The notes under the pieces: model-generated
What the model was told of the DNA's origin: nothing
Databases searched by the model: none
Seen by the model: only the letters and a program-made list of their open reading frames with translations
NCBI GenBank assembly: GCA_004796375.1
Contig: QZLA01000001.1
Coordinates: 1 to 64,000 of the forward strand
Source: Desulfobacteraceae bacterium
GTDB taxonomy: Bacteria; Desulfobacterota; Desulfobacteria; Desulfobacterales; Desulfobacteraceae
Direction of reading: 5' to 3'
DNA length: 64,000 bases
In this document: in pieces, positions 33,770-40,696 of the stretch
How positions within the stretch are numbered: position 1 is the stretch's first letter
How the letters are laid out: each line of letters opens with the position of its first letter
Translations under genes and position numbers: made by a program

Positions 33770-34243
33770 ATGGCTTACGATTTCACTGCAAACGATATAT
33801 TTGAGATTGCAATTCAACTGGAAAAAAACGGTGCTGCCTTTTACCGTGAAGCGGCAGAGCAGACAGATCATGCGGAACACAAGGAATTTCTTCTGGAACT
33901 GGCTGCCATGGAAGATGACCATGAGCAGACGTTTGCGGCCCTTCAGAAAGACCTGTCTGAAAGCGAGACCTTTTCAAGGGTCTTCGACCCCGATGATGAA
34001 AACGCCATGTATCTGAAATCACTGGCTGACATGCGGGTGTTTAGCGAAAAGGAAACGCCCTCCGGCGATTTCAAGACCATCATGCGGTCTGCCATACAGG
34101 CTGAAAAGGACTCCATCGTGTTTTACCTGGGGATCAAAGAGATGGTACCTGAAAAATCAGGTAAAAGCAGAATCGATGATATTATCAAGGAGGAGATGGA
34201 CCATATTAGGATCCTGGCAAGAAAAATGGTTGAAGCCGGATAG
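33770..34243 (+). CDS. Ferritin-like rubrerythrin-type diiron protein (no rubredoxin domain)
   Basis: A 157-residue ferritin-like four-helix protein. Diiron-ligand patterns are ALQLEKNGAAFYREAAE-like (here IQLEKNGAAFYREAAE), LAAMEDDHEQTF, IQAEKDSIVFY and EEMDHIRIL, one per helix, each with the ExxH or E pattern. The rubredoxin tail of classical rubrerythrin is missing. Such proteins act as peroxidases or iron-handling proteins in anaerobes. GGAGG precedes the ATG, 16 bases after roo. A strong terminator follows. Confidence 0.88.
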   Translation: MAYDFTANDIFEIAIQLEKNGAAFYREAAEQTDHAEHKEFLLELAAMEDDHEQTFAALQKDLSESETFSRVFDPDDENAMYLKSLADMRVFSEKETPSGDFKTIMRSAIQAEKDSIVFYLGIKEMVPEKSGKSRIDDIIKEEMDHIRILARKMVEAG

Positions 34244-34280
34244 TTGAAGACGCTTATCCTTCTCTGCTTAAAAAACAAAA

Positions 34281-34313
34281 CCCCCTGGCAGCCGGAACTG
34301 CCAGGGGGTTTTT
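34281..34313. terminator. Bidirectional intrinsic terminator
   Basis: CCCCCTGGCAG at 34281-34291 pairs with CTGCCAGGGGG at 34298-34308 around a six-base loop, followed by TTTTT and preceded by AAAA. It lies between the converging ferritin-like gene and desulfoferrodoxin gene and should stop transcripts from both. Confidence 0.92.
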
Positions 34314-34340
34314 GTATGGGGGATCAACCACCTATGTTTT

Positions 34341-34721
34341 TTAGTGTTCCCAGAGACCGTGAAGGTTGCAGAATTCTCTTGCAGTGACCTTTTCAGCATC
34401 TGTATAGAAGGTCGCTTCCGGTGCTTCGGAAGGATCCAGGAACTTTCTTTGAATCAGGGAACCGTTTTCTGAAACCAGCTCTATCCATACGATCCAGTGC
34501 TCCGGGGTCATGGGATGAGCCACGCTGCCGACCTTTACAAGATATCCGCCGTCAATTTTTTCAACTACAGGAACGTGTTTTTCCTGGGCCGCATCGACCG
34601 TGTTTGCCACCAGGCGGTCCATGGGTTTCCCGCAGCACATGACCGGGGGTTGTTCTGCATGAAGAACCTGAACGATGTTGCCACACTTTTCACATTTATA
34701 GATACCGTATTTTTCTGCCAT
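34341..34721 (-). CDS. dfx: Desulfoferrodoxin (superoxide reductase, 2Fe type)
   Basis: A 126-residue two-iron superoxide reductase. Centre I (desulforedoxin-like) uses Cys10, Cys13, Cys29 and Cys30; centre II uses His49, His69, His75, Cys118 and His121, with Glu47-Lys48 next to the first His as in the characterised enzymes. It turns superoxide into peroxide without making O2, with rubredoxin as donor. It lies 26 bases downstream of rubrerythrin on the same strand, which then removes the peroxide. Confidence 0.96.
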   Translation of the reverse strand: MAEKYGIYKCEKCGNIVQVLHAEQPPVMCCGKPMDRLVANTVDAAQEKHVPVVEKIDGGYLVKVGSVAHPMTPEHWIVWIELVSENGSLIQRKFLDPSEAPEATFYTDAEKVTAREFCNLHGLWEH

Positions 34722-34747
34722 TGTTATGTCTCCTTTGGTTTAAGGGA

Positions 34748-35326
34748 TTAATAATTTTCCGGTTTTACTTCAAAATGCGCTTTGGCGTGGGCGCATGCCG
34801 GGCACAGTTCGGGAGGTTCTGCACCGACATGGTTGTACCCGCAGTTCCTGCAGCGCCATGCTGTACTGGCATCTCTTTTAAACACCTGGTCCGTATCGAT
34901 ATTTTTCATCAGGGCCAGGTAACGCTCCTCATGATACAACTCGGCCACGGCAATGGATTCAAATGTTGCGGCAATATCTTCAAATCCCTCTTCACGGGCC
35001 TTTGCAGCAAACTCGGGATACATGGAAGTATGCTCATAGTTTTCACCCTCGGCGGCGGCCTTGAGGTTATCCATGGTTGTTCCGATCACACCGGCGGGAA
35101 ATGCTGCGGTAACTTCCAGTTCCTCACCGGTCTCCAGATATTTGAACAGGCGTTTGGCATGCTCTTTCTCATGGTTTGCTGTCTCTTCAAAAATGGACTG
35201 GATCTGGACATACCCTTCTGCTTTGGCTTTGGATGCATAATAGGTATATCTGTTCCGTGCCTGTGACTCTCCTGCAAATGCTTTCAGTAAATTTTTTTCA
35301 GTTTCGGTTCCTTTTAACGCCGGCAT
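34748..35326 (-). CDS. rbr: Rubrerythrin
   Basis: A 192-residue classical rubrerythrin: an N-terminal diiron four-helix domain (KAFAGESQARNRYTYYASKA, ANHEKEHAKRLFKYL, ESIAVAELYHEERY) and a C-terminal rubredoxin domain with CRNCGY and CPACAH supplying four Cys. It reduces hydrogen peroxide to water. Co-transcribed with desulfoferrodoxin, giving a full superoxide-to-water route. Confidence 0.96.
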   Translation of the reverse strand: MPALKGTETEKNLLKAFAGESQARNRYTYYASKAKAEGYVQIQSIFEETANHEKEHAKRLFKYLETGEELEVTAAFPAGVIGTTMDNLKAAAEGENYEHTSMYPEFAAKAREEGFEDIAATFESIAVAELYHEERYLALMKNIDTDQVFKRDASTAWRCRNCGYNHVGAEPPELCPACAHAKAHFEVKPENY

Positions 35327-35402
35327 TCTTCCTCCTCTTGTGTGTTCATATGTATGACTTCTGGTTTATTTATTCTCCCCGGGGATCGGGGTGCAAACGC
35401 AC

Positions 35403-36539
35403 TTATTTCCCGGATATGGTTTTCACCACCTCGTTAAATCCCGAGGTATCCCCGAGCATGATACACCCGATGACCCGGCCGTCCTTCTTGACCAGTTTAC
35501 GGTAAAGGGTGTCGCTTTGCTCCAGATCTTTTTCCAGTTCATCATTGGGGTCAATCTCACCGGCAGATCCCAGATCAATACCGGCAACCTTCAAGCGATT
35601 GGACGGAACAATCGCCTGAAATTCCTCATGGGCGCCGGCCATGTTGGCACCGGCCACCCTTCCCTGCTCCTGGGCCTCGGGCCAGATGCAAAAATTCATT
35701 CCATCGAACTGCGCCACATCACCCGCAGCCCAGACACCATCCATACCGGTTTCCATCCGGGCATTCACAATCACGCCCCGGTCAGTTTCAAGATCCAGCT
35801 TTCCGGGCAATGCCAGGTTGGATCTCACACCGGTGGAAAAAAGTACCAGGTCGGCCGGAAGCACTTCTCCGGATTCAAGTTCTACACCGGTCACCCGGTC
35901 CTCTCCGGTCACCTGCCTGGTCTTGGCATCCAGCCGAAACTCAAAGCCCTGGGCTTCCAGCATTTTTTTCAACAGCAGTGCCCCGTTGTTATCCATCTGG
36001 CGAGGCAGCAGACGGTCAAAAAACTCGACCACAACCACTTGAAGCCCTTTTTTGATCAGTGCATGGGCCGCTTCCAGACCTAACAATCCCCCGCCGATCA
36101 CCACGGCATTCCTGGCGCTGGTTGCCGCACCTTCCAGTTGCCGGGCATCCTCATAACTTCTCAAGGCAAACACATTGCCCTTGTCACTGCCCTCAACAGG
36201 CGGAATGAAAGATACGCTTCCGGATGCAATGAGCAGGGAATCATATGGATAAAGGTTCCCGTTGTTGTCCCTGGCTGATTTCGCCGGGTGATCAATCTCT
36301 ACAATTTCGGTTCCGGTTTTCAGATCGATCTGCTGATCTTTGTACCACTGCGCTTTTCTGATGACCAAACCGTCAGTATCACTGAGGCCGGCAACAAAAT
36401 CCGGGAGTTTGATCCGGGAATAGAATGGAAGGTTCTCCTGGCTGACCATAGTGATCTGCCCCTGGGTATCGTGTTTCCGGATCTCCTGGGCCGCTGTTGT
36501 TCCGGCTACTCCGTTTCCAATGATCAGATATTTTTTCAT
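35403..36539 (-). CDS. NAD(P)H:rubredoxin oxidoreductase-like FAD flavoprotein
   Basis: A 378-residue pyridine-nucleotide disulfide oxidoreductase-family protein. The FAD motif YLIIGNGVAGTTAAQEI is at the N-terminus, the NAD(P)H motif VVIGGGLLGLEAAHAL is in the middle (near residue 145), and the second FAD motif VWAAGDVAQF lies near 270. No redox-active CxxC is present, as in NADH:rubredoxin reductases (nitrite-reductase-like group). It probably passes electrons to the rubredoxins and to rubrerythrin. Start at MKKYLIIGNG with AAGGGGTG upstream. Confidence 0.9.
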   Translation of the reverse strand: MKKYLIIGNGVAGTTAAQEIRKHDTQGQITMVSQENLPFYSRIKLPDFVAGLSDTDGLVIRKAQWYKDQQIDLKTGTEIVEIDHPAKSARDNNGNLYPYDSLLIASGSVSFIPPVEGSDKGNVFALRSYEDARQLEGAATSARNAVVIGGGLLGLEAAHALIKKGLQVVVVEFFDRLLPRQMDNNGALLLKKMLEAQGFEFRLDAKTRQVTGEDRVTGVELESGEVLPADLVLFSTGVRSNLALPGKLDLETDRGVIVNARMETGMDGVWAAGDVAQFDGMNFCIWPEAQEQGRVAGANMAGAHEEFQAIVPSNRLKVAGIDLGSAGEIDPNDELEKDLEQSDTLYRKLVKKDGRVIGCIMLGDTSGFNEVVKTISGK

Positions 36540-36917
36540 CACAGCACCCCTTATATATTTATGAACTCTGTTGTTACACCATCCACGTTCAGCATTCTTA
36601 CACGCACCCAAGAATTAGCAATCATCATGCCTGATGCCGCACAGGCTGCAGAAAAACCCCCATTTTTTACCTGAAATTCTCCAAGCAACTCTTTTTTCAC
36701 TGTTTTTTTTGAGCACATTGGCCTGCCGGTGCGCCATGACCCTGTCACCGGGCAACCACGCTGAGACATTTCAAACCAAGACAAAATTGTATCAAGACAC
36801 ATCTACAGACGACAAAAATAGTAGAGATACTTGGGAAAAATCATCGCCTGCTGCTTATGGTATAGAACTTGTATTACGATTTGAATTAAAAATACAACAC
36901 TTTTCTTGGGAGGAGAA
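36540..36917. other. AT-rich interval between divergent redox genes
   Basis: These 378 bases lie between the flavoprotein gene (minus) and the DsrE-family gene (plus). It has several T-runs and A-runs near 36690-36720 and 36800-36900 that could carry promoters for both directions. One weak open frame on the minus strand is listed separately; I see no clear conserved gene or RNA. Confidence 0.55.
36551..36718 (-). CDS. Doubtful small ORF upstream of the flavoprotein gene
   Basis: A 55-residue frame beginning MCSKKTVKKELLGEFQ and ending DGVTTEFINI, whose stop lies 11 bases before the flavoprotein start. The pattern GGFSAACAASGMMIANSWV has a hydrophobic stretch and a Cys. The position and spacing fit an operon gene, but the ribosome site is poor (GCAGG three bases away) and I recognise no family, so it may be chance. 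Confidence 0.25.
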   Translation of the reverse strand: MCSKKTVKKELLGEFQVKNGGFSAACAASGMMIANSWVRVRMLNVDGVTTEFINI

Positions 36918-37265
36918 ATGAGAAAATTCGCTTTCTTTGTATTTAACGGTGATCCCATGTGCTTTATCCATGTCCTGCTCAATGCGCTGGACATGAACGC
37001 CAAGGGGCATGAGTGCAGAGTCATCATGGAGGGCGCCAGTGTGAAGCTGATTACTGAACTCTATAGAACGGATAATCCGCTGAATACCCTGTGGTCAAGG
37101 ACACTGGAACAGGGCCTTCTCGAAGGTGTGTGCAAAGCCTGTGCAAACAAGCTTGGGACCCTGGAAGAGGCAAAGCTAAGAGGGTTGACACTGTTGGATG
37201 ACATGTCCGGACACCCGGCCATGTCCGGATACAGGGACCAGGATTTTGAGATTATTACCTTTTAA
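36918..37265 (+). CDS. DsrE-family sulfur-relay-like protein
   Basis: A 115-residue protein of the DsrE/DsrF-like fold. It opens with a beta-strand and nucleotide-fold-like loop (RKFAFFVFNGDPMCFIHVLLNALDM), then RVIMEGASVKLI and ends in a GLTLLDDMSGHPAMSGY tail. Cysteines are at GHECRV, GVCKACAN and CFIHV; CKAC is a CxxC. DsrE-type proteins bind and pass persulfide sulfur. GGAGG lies five bases before the ATG. It is 24 bases upstream of a desulforedoxin-like protein with which it is probably paired. Confidence 0.82.
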   Translation: MRKFAFFVFNGDPMCFIHVLLNALDMNAKGHECRVIMEGASVKLITELYRTDNPLNTLWSRTLEQGLLEGVCKACANKLGTLEEAKLRGLTLLDDMSGHPAMSGYRDQDFEIITF

Positions 37266-37289
37266 AACCAATTGAAAAGGAGACACCCG

Positions 37290-37625
37290 ATGAAAATTGA
37301 TGTTCAGAAAAACCTTGTGGAGTTCACTCCGGAATCAGCCGATGAAAAGACCAAGCTGGAAGCCTTGTGGCGTACGATTGTGGATTGTGTAAGGTTCAAC
37401 AAAAAACTGGTTCCCGTGGGCCAGTATGTGGCGGCAACAGATACCCTGGCCCGGTTTGCCATAGAGGGGGCGGATGATGCCAAGGCATCCGGGGATGAAT
37501 ACCCGGTGGCCTATGCGGATACAGACTGCCGCTGTTATTGCCAGACCTGCAATAAATATGTCGAACTCAAGAAAGGGGACCGCATCCCGCCCTGCTGCGG
37601 CAAGCTCATGGAAGTCCTGGATTAG
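37290..37625 (+). CDS. Protein with a C-terminal desulforedoxin-like iron centre
   Basis: A 111-residue protein. Residues 1-80 are an unknown, mostly helical domain (ALWRTIVDCVRFNKKLVPVGQYVAATDTLARF, split here by short breaks). The C-terminal 35 residues carry CxCxxC (CYCQTC) then YVELKKGDRIPPCCGKLMEVL, which has the spacing of the desulforedoxin / desulfoferrodoxin centre I (CxxC ... CC) and suggests a FeCys4 or zinc site. RBS AAAGGAG is present. An operon with the DsrE-family gene upstream suggests a sulfur or redox transfer role. The fusion is uncommon to my knowledge. Confidence 0.75.
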   Translation: MKIDVQKNLVEFTPESADEKTKLEALWRTIVDCVRFNKKLVPVGQYVAATDTLARFAIEGADDAKASGDEYPVAYADTDCRCYCQTCNKYVELKKGDRIPPCCGKLMEVLD

Positions 37626-37640
37626 CTGATACCCACTGAT

Positions 37641-37672
37641 AAACGGCGGCATGAGTCGTGCTGCCGCCGTTT
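37641..37672. terminator. Stem-loop between converging genes
   Basis: AAACGGCGGCA at 37641-37651 pairs with TGCCGCCGTTT at 37662-37672 around a ten-base loop. It stands between the desulforedoxin-like gene and the thioredoxin gene, which converge. The A/T ends of the stem give a short T-run on either strand, so it probably terminates both. Confidence 0.75.
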
Positions 37673-37675
37673 CCC

Positions 37676-38140
37676 TCAGATAATTCTGGCAATCTGCCTT
37701 TCAATTTCCTCTTTGGGCAATGCCCCCACCAGGGTATCCACAACGGTTTTACCCTGGACCAGCAGCATGGTGGGTATGCTCATCACATTAAAACGGGCTG
37801 ATGTTTGAGGGTTTTCATCCATATTAATTTTAACGATTTTCAGTCGTGTCCCGTATGTCACTGCGAGTTCATCGAGTACGGGTGCGATGGAACGGCAGGG
37901 TCCGCACCAGGGCGCCCAGCAGTCCACCAGTACCGGTAGCGGGGAGGAAAACACCTCTGCTTCAAAGGTCTGATCCGTGACATTCACAACCTTACCCAGT
38001 TCAATGGCCGGCAGCTTTGCTCCGCACTTACCGCAGTTGGGGCGGTCTGACGCCCTGGCAACCGGGATCCTGTTCCGTGTCATACATGAGGGACACCGGA
38101 CAATCATCAGTTTTGTATCGTTTCGGGAAGTTGAACCCAT
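37676..38140 (-). CDS. trxC: Thioredoxin 2 (TrxC type) with N-terminal zinc ribbon
   Basis: A 154-residue thioredoxin. The N-terminal zinc ribbon uses Cys16, Cys19, Cys36 and Cys39; the thioredoxin domain has WCGPC at 78-82 and the cis-Pro in MSIPTMLLV. The zinc ribbon is typical of oxidative-stress-linked thioredoxin 2. GGGGGAG lies before the ATG at 38140; an upstream extension reads into the flavodoxin gene and is not credible. It follows the flavodoxin gene by 16 bases. Confidence 0.93.
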   Translation of the reverse strand: MGSTSRNDTKLMIVRCPSCMTRNRIPVARASDRPNCGKCGAKLPAIELGKVVNVTDQTFEAEVFSSPLPVLVDCWAPWCGPCRSIAPVLDELAVTYGTRLKIVKINMDENPQTSARFNVMSIPTMLLVQGKTVVDTLVGALPKEEIERQIARII

Positions 38141-38156
38141 GGCTCCCCCTTTTGCT

Positions 38157-38588
38157 TTACAACAGCTCTGCGATTTGTTTTCCGTAGGCCTGGGCCGCCT
38201 GGAGGCCCCCGTCAATCCAACTGGCTTTGAGCATAAGCGGCGCATCCACCATTTTCATCCCGTAGATATTATCCATGGTATCGAAAATACGTCCTGCTGC
38301 CTCACCGCTCCATCCATAAGCACCGAATGCACCGCCGGGCTTTCCTTCAAGGTCGGCACGCTCGGCAATAAACAGGAGCTGCTTCATGGCGGTAATCATC
38401 TCGCCATGATATGTCGCAGACCCGAACGCATAACCGTCGTACCCGTTCAAATCATCCTCGCTGGAAATTTCGTTGACCCGCTTCACCTCGGCCTCGTGTC
38501 CGGCAATCCGTATACCCTCCGCAATGAGATTGCCGATAGACAGGGTTTCGTCAGAGCGGGTGGCATAAACAATTAGAAACTTACCCAT
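38157..38588 (-). CDS. Flavodoxin-domain protein (protoporphyrinogen oxidase HemG-like fold)
   Basis: A 143-residue flavodoxin-fold protein. The FMN phosphate loop region is IVYATRSDETLSIGNLIAEGI, then FGSATYHGEMITAMK and GAFGAYGWSGEAAGRIF, which give the FMN loops. It could supply electrons to, or accept them from, the adjacent FMN dehydrogenase and thioredoxin. Start ATG follows AAAGGAGG. Sits between the FMN-dehydrogenase and trxC genes in one minus-strand unit. Confidence 0.87.
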   Translation of the reverse strand: MGKFLIVYATRSDETLSIGNLIAEGIRIAGHEAEVKRVNEISSEDDLNGYDGYAFGSATYHGEMITAMKQLLFIAERADLEGKPGGAFGAYGWSGEAAGRIFDTMDNIYGMKMVDAPLMLKASWIDGGLQAAQAYGKQIAELL

Positions 38589-38606
38589 GCTGCCTCCTTT
38601 CCTGAG

Positions 38607-39770
38607 TTATGGTTTGAAATTCTCTATGATCCGGGGGCCAGCCATCTCAATCGTCCGTGTGCCGGTCATCAACATGGCGTGGCGCAGGACTTTTTTGATG
38701 TGGTTGAGGTGGAGCCTGACCCCGAGGGTCCCGCCCCCCACCGCTGCCCGGATCAGGTCCCGGCCCAGCATCACCGCATCCGCCCCCAATGCAAGCATTT
38801 TCAAGACATCATATCCGGTACGGACCCCTCCGTCGGCAGTGAGGGTCATCTCCTTTCCGACGGCCTGCCGGATATTATGAAGCACCTCGGCCACACCGGG
38901 CGTACCGTCCAGCACCCTGCCCCCGTGGTTGGATACCCCGATGGCACTCACACCGGCCTCTGCGCATTTCTGGGCATCATCTGCCGTCATGACCCCCTTG
39001 GCAATAAACGGCAGGGATGAAAAAGATACCAGTTCTTTGATATCACCAACACTTTTCCGAAACACCGGCTGGCCGTGGGCAGCCATATTGGTCGATCCGC
39101 AGCCGTCCAGATCCACGCCGACGGCAATGCATCCAATGGCTTCAGCCCGTTCGATCAACGATTTAATGACATCCTGGGAACGGGGTTTGAATATCTGAAT
39201 TCCCCAGCCGCCACTGTCCTCGATGCTGTCCAGTCCCGGATAACTCTCCGGTGTGTAAAACCAGGTATCTCCTCTCAGTGCAATTGTCCCGGCCTCTTTT
39301 GCGCCTCTGACCACTGCCTTGCAGAACTGGGTCTCATCCATGACCTGGTTATACCCCTGAACCCCTGCCGTTGATGACGCCATCACCGGAAACTCGATAT
39401 CTTTTCCAAAAATACGTGTCGTGGTGTCAGGCACAAAGTGATCACCCACCACCGAGGTTTTCAAGCGGATATCAAGCAGCGCCTGTGTGTTTGCTCTGAA
39501 TGATATCCCCTGGCCCGCACCGCCGAATCCGATCGGTTTTCCGTAAGCCTCGCGTTGGCAGATTTTATCAAAATTACCGTCACAGGCGGGATACGCCGCA
39601 CAAAACCCTTTCAGAAGGGTTCTGGCACGGGTCCGGGCAGCTTCAAGATCCTGGGGCAGTTCTTTTTCACGATCAAGTATCATGGCGGCATCGGCACTGC
39701 AGTTGGGGCAATACTCAGGCTTGGGGTCGGATATCTCTTCATGGCACAGGGTGCAGGTCCATTGGGTCAT
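38607..39770 (-). CDS. FMN-dependent alpha-hydroxy acid dehydrogenase with rubredoxin-like N-terminus
   Basis: A 387-residue fusion. Residues 1-30 form a small rubredoxin-like knuckle with Cys6, Cys9, Cys21 and Cys24. From about residue 70 the protein follows the FMN-binding alpha-hydroxy-acid oxidase fold: PVMASSTAG, the active-site GVSNHGGRVLDG (His as base, Arg for the carboxylate) near residue 275, and ADGGVRTGYDVLKMLALGADAVMLGR for FMN phosphate. Substrates are lactate- or glycolate-like. The Cys knuckle suggests electrons leave by an iron centre rather than to O2. GAGGAG nine bases upstream marks the start. Confidence 0.87.
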   Translation of the reverse strand: MTQWTCTLCHEEISDPKPEYCPNCSADAAMILDREKELPQDLEAARTRARTLLKGFCAAYPACDGNFDKICQREAYGKPIGFGGAGQGISFRANTQALLDIRLKTSVVGDHFVPDTTTRIFGKDIEFPVMASSTAGVQGYNQVMDETQFCKAVVRGAKEAGTIALRGDTWFYTPESYPGLDSIEDSGGWGIQIFKPRSQDVIKSLIERAEAIGCIAVGVDLDGCGSTNMAAHGQPVFRKSVGDIKELVSFSSLPFIAKGVMTADDAQKCAEAGVSAIGVSNHGGRVLDGTPGVAEVLHNIRQAVGKEMTLTADGGVRTGYDVLKMLALGADAVMLGRDLIRAAVGGGTLGVRLHLNHIKKVLRHAMLMTGTRTIEMAGPRIIENFKP

Positions 39771-40074
39771 TCACCGGTTCTCCTCTTTGTAGAATGCTTC
39801 ATTTATGTCCAGTTGACAGCGGTCTGGTCTGCTCGATACGGATTCTCCACACGTCCGGATTTTCATTTCCGTGTAAGTGATTATAGCAAAAAACAGACCA
39901 TTTAAAATCCTTTTATCCGCCCGCGGTACATATTGTCAACCGGTGTCATCCATCAAACCGGGTGCGGCCGGTAAATTAAACCTTGAAATAATCCTGTAAA
40001 ATGTGCATTTTCTTATGAAGGGTTTAAACCACCCTGCAAAACGGATCGTTCCATTTTCTTTTTAGGAGTGTAAT
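39771..40074. other. Divergent promoter region between FMN dehydrogenase and grx-FTR
   Basis: No gene is visible in these 304 bases. The left part (39850-39900) and the right part (39980-40060) are AT-rich and suit divergent promoters. A GGTTTAAACC palindrome at 40021-40030 (embedded in GGGTTTAAACCACCC) stands 45 bases before the glutaredoxin start and is a possible operator; nothing else stands out. Confidence 0.5.
40021..40030. promoter_or_regulatory. GGTTTAAACC palindrome upstream of grx
   Basis: A perfect ten-base palindrome, flanked by AG and ACCCT so that AGGGT and ACCCT also form outer arms with one base offset. Its place upstream of the glutaredoxin-FTR operon suggests a regulator site, but ten-base palindromes also occur by chance. 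Confidence 0.35.
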
Positions 40075-40335
40075 ATGACGGAGTGCTATATCAAATTGTA
40101 CGCGCTGAGTACCTGCAGTCACTGCAAGTCCACACGGCGGCTGCTGGATGAATATGATGTAATCTATGAATATGAGGAGGTTGATCTGCTTGAAGGCGAC
40201 GAACGGAAATCATGCATCAAGGACATCAAAGAGGTCAACCCCAGGTGTTCATTCCCCACACTGGTCATAAAGGACCGGGTCATAGTCGGATTCAAGGAGG
40301 ATGAAATTTTACAAGCATTGGATGCAACACGATGA
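40075..40335 (+). CDS. Glutaredoxin-like protein (NrdH type)
   Basis: An 86-residue thioredoxin-fold protein. The redox motif CSHC lies at residues 14-17 (STCSHCKSTRRLL), the cis-Pro TxP-type motif in CSFPTLVIKD near 62, and GFKEDEILQAL closes the fold. It overlaps the next gene by four bases (ATGA), so the two are translationally coupled. The likely role is as the dedicated substrate of the FTR-like reductase. AGGAG precedes the ATG by eight bases. Confidence 0.92.
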   Translation: MTECYIKLYALSTCSHCKSTRRLLDEYDVIYEYEEVDLLEGDERKSCIKDIKEVNPRCSFPTLVIKDRVIVGFKEDEILQALDATR

Positions 40336-40661
40336 ATACTGAACAACTATACGAGATGTTAAAAAAGACCAACGAAGCCAAGGGTATCTATTTTAATAAA
40401 GACAAGGATCTGGTGTTTGAACTGCTTGAATCCTTGATGAACAACAAGGAACGCTACGGCTATATGGCCTGCCCGTGCCGCCTGGCATCCGGAGACCGGG
40501 AGGCGGACAGAGATATTTTCTGCCCGTGTGACTACCGGCAGCCCGACCTGGAAGAATTCGGCGCCTGTTACTGCGGCCTTTATATCTCGGAGGATCTTCA
40601 CCTGAAAAAAAGGGAAGCCGCATATGTTCCTGAAAGAAGACCTGTCGATAAAATCTTTTAA
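40332..40661 (+). CDS. Ferredoxin:thioredoxin reductase catalytic subunit (FTR-beta type)
   Basis: A 109-residue catalytic FTR protein. Six Cys make the signature CPC (47-49), CPC (64-66) and CYC (79-81), which hold the 4Fe-4S cluster and the redox disulfide. The spacers are 14 and 12 residues rather than the 16 and 8 of plant FTR, as in the anaerobe/archaeal class. It takes one electron at a time from ferredoxin and reduces a disulfide in thioredoxin or glutaredoxin. Overlap with the glutaredoxin gene argues that they work together. No variable (alpha) subunit is present. Confidence 0.92.
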   Translation: MNTEQLYEMLKKTNEAKGIYFNKDKDLVFELLESLMNNKERYGYMACPCRLASGDREADRDIFCPCDYRQPDLEEFGACYCGLYISEDLHLKKREAAYVPERRPVDKIF

Positions 40662-40696
40662 TCCCCAACAATAATTGGGTTCAAAAGGAGAACGAT

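Noticed and set aside
36600-36740. A 40-codon minus-strand frame with CSLCG in the divergent redox interval
   Set aside because: Overlaps the slightly better 55-codon frame in another phase and has only a poor ribosome site; no support beyond a CxxC.
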